This document shows, piece by piece, positions 57,241-64,000 of a stretch of 64,000 bases of DNA. The notes under the pieces were generated by a model, which worked only from the letters and a program-made list of their open reading frames with translations, had not been told where the DNA came from and made no database searches. How positions within the stretch are numbered: the stretch's first letter is position 1; every line of letters starts with the position of its first letter. The translations under genes were made by a program, and so were the position numbers. Source of the DNA: Tolypeutes matacus (Eukaryota; Chordata; Mammalia; Cingulata; Chlamyphoridae); contig JAKSZT010053928.1 of the NCBI GenBank assembly GCA_026826555.1, positions 42,963,528-43,027,527 of the forward strand, written 5' to 3'.

Positions 57241-58080
57241 GAATCATATAGCTCTTTTTGGAGAGGAGGGAGAGATCCACAATAGCTACCCTCTCTCCAG
57301 CATAGATGTTAGAGAGGGCTCTCCAGTTCCCCAAAGCCCGCCACAGACATTTGTCTTCTCTGAAAGTTCTCGCTTCAAGAAGGCCACAAGGAATCAAGCT
57401 CACTCAGCCGGCCATGGGGCCACAGTTGGCCATGCTTAGTCATGCACTGGCTTGAAATTGGATTGTGGAATTTTTACTAGATGGATCTAGAGAGCCAGCC
57501 CTCCCTCCCTTGCTGTGTTAGGAGAAGCTCCCAACCTATAAGGAAACACTGCCAGAGGCAGCTCTCACTCCCTTATGGAAAGGCCTGGAGGCAATGCCGA
57601 TTCAGTCTCTGATATCCCTGAGTTTAGTGCCTAGATGGATGTGCCCAAGGGAGGAGGCAGGCTTACCTGCCCACTGGTGTGGATTTAATGTCTCTGATCA
57701 TTTCCAGACCATTTAACACTTCCACTCTCTTTAATGGTTGACTTTCCAGGTCACAAATTTCATGGGCATATTCCCTACTTACAGGATAGCTATTGATTAT
57801 TTAATTGCAAGGTAAGTACCATAGAGAGGATGGGGAAATCACATGGCAAATAATTATAACCTAAGCGCCTGGTTATTTTTGGGTCTGCCTGGCTTCCAGT
57901 CATTTATTTTCAGTCAAATTTAATCCTCATTCATGCATAGGTCTGGAAAATCCCCCACTGGTGTACATAGGGATGATCAAAAAGTGTCTCCCTTTTAATT
58001 CATAAATATGTCAACAGGATAATAAGTCTATTCTTCTTCTATTCTCCCTGAACTTTAACATGGCCATTTCCTTTCCACAA
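57241..58080. other. No gene seen
   Basis: Unique-looking DNA. Confidence 0.4.
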
Positions 58081-58084
58081 TATA

Positions 58085-58240
58085 TTCCTGATATAGCAGA
58101 GTGGGAAAAGGCCAGAAGTGAGGGTGTGCAGACCTGGTAAGGAATCCCAGTTCCATGGTTTAGTTTTTCACCTATCAAATGGGGTGAAAATATCTACCTC
58201 ATGGGAATATTTTGAGCACTGAATAATTTATGTACTGCAT
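58085..58240 (+). repeat. MIR SINE
   Basis: Diverged sense MIR: gcagacctggtaaggaatcc, ttcacctatcaaatggggtg, atctacctcatgggaatat. Confidence 0.65.
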
Positions 58241-58244
58241 CAGC

Positions 58245-58460
58245 AACAGTAACCTTCACAGTGCCAACCACTGTTCTAAACACTCTACAGTACATGCTGA
58301 CTCTTCACAACAACCCCATTTAACAGGTTTGAAACCCACACAGAGAGGTTAATAACTTGCCCAGAGTCCACAGCTAGCAGTGATAGAGCAGGGATTCAAA
58401 CCCAGAAAGATGGGCTGCAATATCCACGCTCTCAACCTCTACCCTCAACTGAACACACCT
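58245..58460 (-). repeat. MIR SINE
   Basis: Antisense MIR, head to head with the previous one: accactgttctaaacactct, cacagagaggttaataact, tgcccagagtccacagctag, attcaaacccagaaag. Confidence 0.85.
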
Positions 58461-58531
58461 GTATACACTTGGAAGGCACTTTGTGATGATGTGAACTCAC
58501 TCGAACAGTGAGAGCATATTTCAGGTTTAGA

Positions 58532-58910
58532 GGTTGTATTAGGCAGCCTCCAGTAAGGCCTCAATGATCCCTGCTTCCTGGCATTCAGGCCCTGGGCAAT
58601 CCCCTCCCCTTGAGGGTGGGCCGGACCAAAGTGATTTGAGTTTATCAATTAGAATATGGCAAAAGTGATGGGATGTCCCCCCTTGGGTGCCTTTCTCACT
58701 CTCTCTTTCACTCACTCTTGTGGAAGCCAGCTGCTATGCTGTGAGCTGCCCTACGTGACAAGGAGCCAACACCCGCCAGAGAAGCTGAGGCCTGTGCACC
58801 ACAATGTCATGCTGGGAAGAAGATCCACCCCAGGTGTCTCTAGATGATGGCAGCTGGTAGTACCTACATTACCGATGGCAGCCAACAGTTTCTAAACCTA
58901 ATAGCGCTAA
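58532..58910 (+). repeat. MaLR LTR (MLT1 group)
   Basis: tgtattaggcagcctccagt, atccctgcttcctggcattc, cttgagggtgggccggacc, gatgggatgtcccccc, gccaacacccgccagagaag. No internal sequence. Confidence 0.8.
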
Positions 58911-59322
58911 ACAAATAAACGGTTCTTTCCAGCACTTTCAGATCCTTCACCAGCAAAATCACCAAACATAGATTTGACAGCCACAGAAAAAGAAAAAAGG
59001 AAGAAGATAGGTTTGTGGGTTGTTTTTATTTTCTTAACAGGCCATTCATGTCCCTGGGAGTGTGGGCCAGTGGGCAGATGCCTGCATCAGAAGGAGAAAG
59101 ACCTGTCCCTGCCCTGGCTCAGCCTCACTCGTCTCTCTAACTCTGCACTCAACAGCTGTTGAGCTTTGGGGAGGTCCAAACCCAGTTGTCCCATCTCTAA
59201 AAGGGGCAATCCTTAGCCCTGTTTGAACAAGCAAGGGGACCAGGCCAGATAATCTTTGAAAGATCCTCCTAGTTATGAAATATATGATCTTCTCTGACCT
59301 TGTTTAAACTGAATTTTGAAAG
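58911..59322. other. No gene seen
   Basis: Unique-looking DNA. Confidence 0.4.
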
Positions 59323-59330
59323 CTCTATTA

Positions 59331-59830
59331 CTATGGTTCTCAAACTTTTTGGTCTCAGGATCTCTTTGCTCTTTTAAATTTTTTGAAGCCCCTAAAGAAC
59401 TTTTGTTTATCGCATATGTATTAATCTTTTCTGTATTAGAAATTAAAAATGACAAATTTTTAAAATATTTTATTAATTTATTTTAAAATAATAAACCTAT
59501 TACATGTTACCCATAAAATATTATTTTTATGAAAAATAGCTAATTTTACAAAAAAAAGAGAAAAGAGGGGCATTTTTAAACATTTAAAAATAAATCTCTG
59601 ATGCCTAACTTAATAGAATACAGATTTTCATATCTGCCTGTGCATTCATTCTGTTGTGATATTGCACATCATGTAACCTCTGGAAAACTCCTCAATATGC
59701 TCCTGAAAAAAGAGTGAAAAAGACAAATAATGTCTTAGTATTATTATGAAAAGAGTTTCAACCTCACAAATCACCTAAAAGGGTCTCTAGAACCCACAGG
59801 GGGTCCTGAACCACACTTTGAGAACTGTTG
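59331..59830. mobile_element. hAT-Charlie nonautonomous DNA transposon
   Basis: A 500-bp element has inverted ends: ctatggttctcaaacttttt at the left and ccacactttgagaactgttg at the right. It is flanked by 8-bp duplications ctctatta (59,323-59,330) and ctctgtta (59,831-59,838) with one difference. The interior is AT-rich without a transposase frame. Eight-base duplications and the CTCAAA ends fit hAT/Charlie. Confidence 0.9.
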
Positions 59831-59838
59831 CTCTGTTA

Positions 59839-60469
59839 GTTCTTGCTGGAAATGCAAAGATTTCTTCTCTAATTTTCTCCCTCCCCATGATCCACACACA
59901 CACACACACACACAAACAGAGAGAGACACAGTGGCAATTTCCTTACTATTTTCCTAAACCAGCTTCCTGAGAGACTGCAAATCAAAATATTAACCCCAAG
60001 CAAACCCTCTGCTGTGACACCGCTCCTCAGGTAGGGTGTCAGCTCATCCTCCCAAATGGCAGCTTCCTGCTTATCCATTCTGAACCCAATGAAAGAACAA
60101 ATGGCTCCTGGAGGGTCTGCACCCAGCTTCTCCAACTGGCTGAATAGCTGAAGAACTTCAAATGTCCATTTGCCTTTGAAGCGTTGGCTTCAAAAACAAA
60201 TGTCTGGAGGAAATCAGCAATGAGCAGGTCTGCTTCAAAAGCAACAGCTCGCAAACTCCTGCTTCAACAAAACAACAGGGACACTCTCTAAAGGCCCTGC
60301 AGTCAGCCAATCAGGAAGGAGCCCAAACTGGGGGTAGGAGATAAAATCAGATCCAGTGAGGCTTTTTAAGAAGACCTTTAACAAAGATACAAGCGGAAAA
60401 AGAAATCCTAGATGTGGTCACAAGGGAGGTGGGATGGAGGCAGGGAAGGCTCCCAGACTAGGACCTTCA
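59839..60469. other. No gene seen; (CA)n at 59,893-59,914
   Basis: Unique-looking DNA with a CA microsatellite followed by GA-rich units. The reverse frames at 59,869-60,254 run through the microsatellite and have no domain. Confidence 0.45.
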
Positions 60470-60590
60470 GTTCTGCTCTGCTACCGGCTCAGTTACTGAA
60501 AGCAAGTGACTTCTTCTGGAAATGACGGAGTGGATGAGATGAGCTCTAAAGTTCCTCCCAGCTTTTTCATGCCATGATTCCCATCTTTAA
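60470..60590 (+). repeat. MIR-like fragment
   Basis: Weak: tctgctaccggctcagttac, gaaagcaagtgacttcttc, aagttcctcccagcttt. Confidence 0.45.
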
Positions 60591-60674
60591 CACTTTTAGG
60601 TCAGTGGATATATTTCTTAACCAAAGTTAGGCCATATCCCCTCTCCTATTTATACCTGAAATAACTACTTCTTC

Positions 60675-60925
60675 CATTTATTCTCCAATTATCAAGTATC
60701 CAGTTTGTTCCAGGCACTGTTGTAGTATTGAGGACAGACACAGCAGGAAGCAAAACACTGAAAATTCTTGCCTTTGTGGAATCTATATTCTAATGGGAGA
60801 GACAGACAAACAAAAATGTATCTTATGTCAATGGCAATAAGCATTACAGAGAAACAAAGTAGGAAAGGGGATATGGACTGCAGGGTTGAAGGTGGGTTGC
60901 AATTTTAAGTAAGCTGGTCAGGGTA
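60675..60925 (-). repeat. L2 LINE fragment
   Basis: Antisense L2: gtttgttccaggcactgttg, tgcctttgtggaatctatat, tctaatgggagagacagac, gcaattttaagtaagctgg. Confidence 0.8.
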
Positions 60926-61089
60926 GACAAACCTACGAGCCTGGGATTTTGAAATATTCTATAACCTGGCCTGAATGTGGCTATCATAAAGTCATTCATT
61001 CACATAGTTAGTTAATCAGTCAGATGAATATCTTACAACTTTGGGGTCATAGGGAGGCAGCCCCGTGGGCGGAGATCAGCTTTTACTCA

Positions 61090-61265
61090 ATAGGTAGCAT
61101 AGGGAAATGGTTAAGCATGGGAAATCTGAAGCCAGACTGCCCACATTTGCCTTCTGCTTTCTAACTAAGAGATTCTGGGTAACTGACTTAACCTCGCTAT
61201 GCCCCTGTTTCTTAATCTTCAAAGTGGAATAATAAAAGTACTTACCCAATGATTGTTGTAAGATA
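61090..61265 (+). repeat. MIR SINE
   Basis: Sense MIR nearly full length: gggaaatggttaagcatgg, gaagccagactgcccac, ctgggtaactgacttaacct, gtttcttaatcttcaaagtg. Confidence 0.85.
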
Positions 61266-63809
61266 CTGGCTTTACTCACCCTGGACACTGGGCAAAATCA
61301 CCACTCTCAAATGGTAGCCAGCCAAGCAGAAATCAGAAGAGAAGACCAGGAGAGAACTGTTTGTGGGCACATGGGAGACTCTGTTTGGGGACCACCCCCC
61401 ACAAAAGTAAAAGGAGCCCATGACATTGGTGAGACCTGTGTCTTGCAAGTAAGGAAACAAGCCTGTAAGATATGCAACTTATTTTGATCTCATTTGGTTG
61501 GTGGAGTCTTGGGAAAAGCAGGTTACACTATTCTTTTTCTATTGATTCTGCTGGGCTCCCGAAGCAAAGGGGAAAGCGGCTCTCACCGAGGAATTCAATT
61601 GGCCAATAGAGCTGGCTACAAAGGGGAACAATCCAAACAGGATGCACTGGTTTTACTAGACAAGGAACTGGTTTTCCATGAGATGAAGGGCTGATTTGCC
61701 CCTGCTTATCTGGAGCCCAGCCTTTGCCATTCACGCTGCCTGAGTGCCAGCCAACCCCAGTTGGGATAAAATCATCCTGGTTCCTGCCCCCAGAATGTGG
61801 CCACCAAATGATTTTATCCTGTCCTTCCTCGTTTGCATAAGAATCCCACTCCATCTGTTAGAAGAAGCAATATCTGTTCATGCTAATCTGATTGCTCCCA
61901 TCACTTGTATTAAAAAACATGGAGGCTACCACGAGCTTTGCTCTGACCTTTGATTTCCCAATATCGCATCTGGGGTAAGCACTTCCTTTTAATCTCTATG
62001 GACAATAGGCAAAATTTCACCAAAGGGACTACTGACAGGCAGAGTTCATAGAGCATGTGTCCATGACCCCAGGTTAGATGATTATAATAATGCTTTTTAG
62101 ACTCTTCTAATAAAGAATATGCTGAACAGGCACCAACGTGCGTGTGCAAAAGTCTAATTGCTGTTAGCATGTCACTCCCATCAAGGAGAAGCAACAATGC
62201 ACTGACGGCTTGTCAAATCCCGAATTGATTTTGAAATTGCTTTAATGAGGCAGTGAATAAGTTTGCAGGGGCCCGGCCATCTGAGAGGCCTCAGCGGCAT
62301 CAGCCAAGATCACCTGCAGTTGCTTTGTTGACTGTTCATAAACGAGGCTGAGGCACGCAGAGGGTTGCTGTTTGGCTGCTGAGGGTTTGCAAGCTCTGAG
62401 CTGGGTTTTCAATCCCTGTTTCCACACCTGAAGTCCTTTGCATTTTAGATTTGTGTGGGGATGTGTGTGTATATGTGTGTGTGTATTTCCCTTTCAGCTG
62501 TGTTCCCCCCAATAAAGACCTCTGACTGATAGGGCTGAGCTGGTTTCTCTCAAAAGCACAAATTCCTTCTTGTTCCTCGTCCAAGGCATGGCAGAGGGCT
62601 CAGAGTGACTACCAGTTTTGAGCTTTTTCCTGACAATCAAGATTGAATAGTGGATAGATGGAGGCCTGAATGCAGCATAAAGCCTCTCTAACTGCATCAC
62701 TGTGTACAGTGAAGGAGTTGAACAACCGTCACGCTGCTTCCAAAAGTACTTCACCCACTTTTACCCTAGTAAAGAAAGAGAAAAGTTGATAAAGGTTTTC
62801 CAAACTGTCAAAACCTGGACCCACTGCCATTCTCCACAGCCAGCCAACTGAAAGCAAGGGTGGCAGGAATAACTGTGTTTGTCATGAACCACACTCTAAT
62901 AGCAACTATGACCAGGTATTTTAAACTTGTAAGGCACGTGGAGAAAGTACCAAAGTAACCTTCCAAATCGAATGAAATCTAAAGCGATGAGTGCCACCTA
63001 ATTCTCCCTTGAGACATGGTTTTGGATTTGTGATGAGGAAATGGTATCAGCCAAGAAAACTGAAAAGCTTTCCTGCTTCCTTGTCTCTCACTTGTAAACA
63101 ATTCCAGCACTTTGACAATGAAGACAAATGTATGCCCAGCTTGCAGTAAAAATGAAAAAAAAAAACTGCCAGTAACACGTGACAATTGTTGCTTTTATTA
63201 CCTGCTTCCCCTGCCCAGAACGTATTTCATTCAGACCCAAGGTAGACAGCCAAATTGCCTTATTTCCAAAGGATATGAGCATATTTTAGAAAAGCCTCTG
63301 TGTGCATTACATTCCATGGGGCACATTCTCACTGATATTGCCCCTGTGATTATGAGTACATGGACAGCATCCTTATCAGGTACAGATGGCTTCAAGAAAT
63401 TGGATGCTACAGGGGCCATACATCAATGTTATGATGATGTATTTTTCATGAAATCTGTAAATAAGGTCAACAGGATGGGGATATTTTGTATAACAGAATC
63501 TTTAGTAGTTTTTGAGGAACGGCCTATTTCCCTATAAAAAGTCAATTTATGCTTTTTTTTTTTTTTTACTCTTGCTCATTAAAAAGTCTGATCTGGCTAC
63601 TTGGGCACAAACAAAGCCCACCAAAGCAAGTTGAGAAAAAATGGGTAGTTACTATCTATAAACCATTGAGTAGAAATGCAAGTTGTTAGCATGAAAGGGA
63701 TAGAAAATTGGCACCTCTGGGGTTTCTAAAGTTTTATCTTTTCTTATCACATGAAACATTATCTAAATCTGAAGGAACAGATAACTTGGTCTTCAAAGAA
63801 GAGAGTCAC

Positions 63810-63810
<1 letters not shown>
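61266..63810. other. Repeat-poor unique block, possible conserved noncoding DNA
   Basis: About 2.5 kb without a recognisable SINE, LINE or LTR. A TG run is near 62,463-62,485 and a T run at 63,553-63,568. The longest frame (141 codons at 63,112-63,537) has no domain and no splice-flanked structure. Segments 61,740-62,300 and 63,270-63,500 look little decayed, but conservation cannot be judged from one sequence. Confidence 0.35.

Positions 63811-63844
<34 letters not shown>
63811..63844. repeat. (A)34 run
   Basis: Uninterrupted A run without a recognisable SINE or LINE upstream. Confidence 0.95.
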
Positions 63845-63847
<3 letters not shown>

Positions 63848-64000
63848 CGGGGTCATGAATATGCTAGGAATAAAGTTCAATAATGTCATTTTATAACCTC
63901 AGTGAAATTGAAAAGTAATCTCAGCTTCTACCAAGATCTCTGTCTCTCCTGAGCCCTGACAGGCCCTTATCTACCTCTTAGATCAATTGCCATCTTGGTC

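Noticed and set aside
63112..63537. 141-codon frame near the right edge
   Set aside because: No recognisable domain, no similarity to a known family that I can name, and no promoter or splice evidence.

Overview
The window reads as mammalian nuclear DNA from a xenarthran, most likely a sloth. The evidence is a set of about a dozen tRNA-derived SINEs with A and B boxes of the kind known from armadillo and sloth genomes (DAS-like), L1 elements with a long 3' UTR that recurs several times, and old mammal-wide repeats (MIR, L2, MLT1/MaLR, MER5). The assignment to sloth rather than armadillo is inference from recall of these repeats. I find no intact cellular gene and no exon I can defend, so the window is intergenic or deep intronic.

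Layout. Positions 1-14,860 are a nest of retrotransposons. An L1 3' UTR (185-2,114) carries a truncated U4 snRNA retropseudogene. A dead L1 (2,401-9,112) has SINEs in both ORFs. An older L1 (9,113-9,852 and 14,190-14,270) is split by a nearly complete ERV-L provirus (9,853-14,184) with two LTRs, a tRNA-Leu-type primer site, gag-like sequence, RNase H, integrase and dUTPase, but no protease or reverse transcriptase. From 14.9 to 34 kb unique DNA is mixed with MaLR LTRs, MIR/L2, a solo class II-like LTR (19,255-19,650), a train of three SINEs (23,793-24,118) and short L1 tails. A 10-base N gap at 34,043-34,052 sits between two pentanucleotide arrays.

From 34 to 39 kb the DNA is repeat-poor. From 40 to 50.5 kb there is a dimeric SINE inside a MaLR LTR, an LTR-like block between two copies of a 57-bp repeat, old L1 fragments, stacked SINEs, a retrocopy with an apparent 5' inversion (45,638-46,789), another L1 tail and an old ERV-L/MaLR gag remnant. 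From 50.5 to 64 kb the DNA is mostly unique, with scattered MIR, L2, MLT1, one hAT DNA transposon with target duplications, and a repeat-poor tail that may hold conserved noncoding elements.

Nothing here amounts to a new multi-gene system. The most informative features are records of retrotransposition: the U4 fragment, the inverted retrocopy with a GC-rich unidentified reading frame, the internally deleted ERV-L, and L1 tails with clear target site duplications (TSDs). Repeat family names are from recognition by eye, not from a database search.
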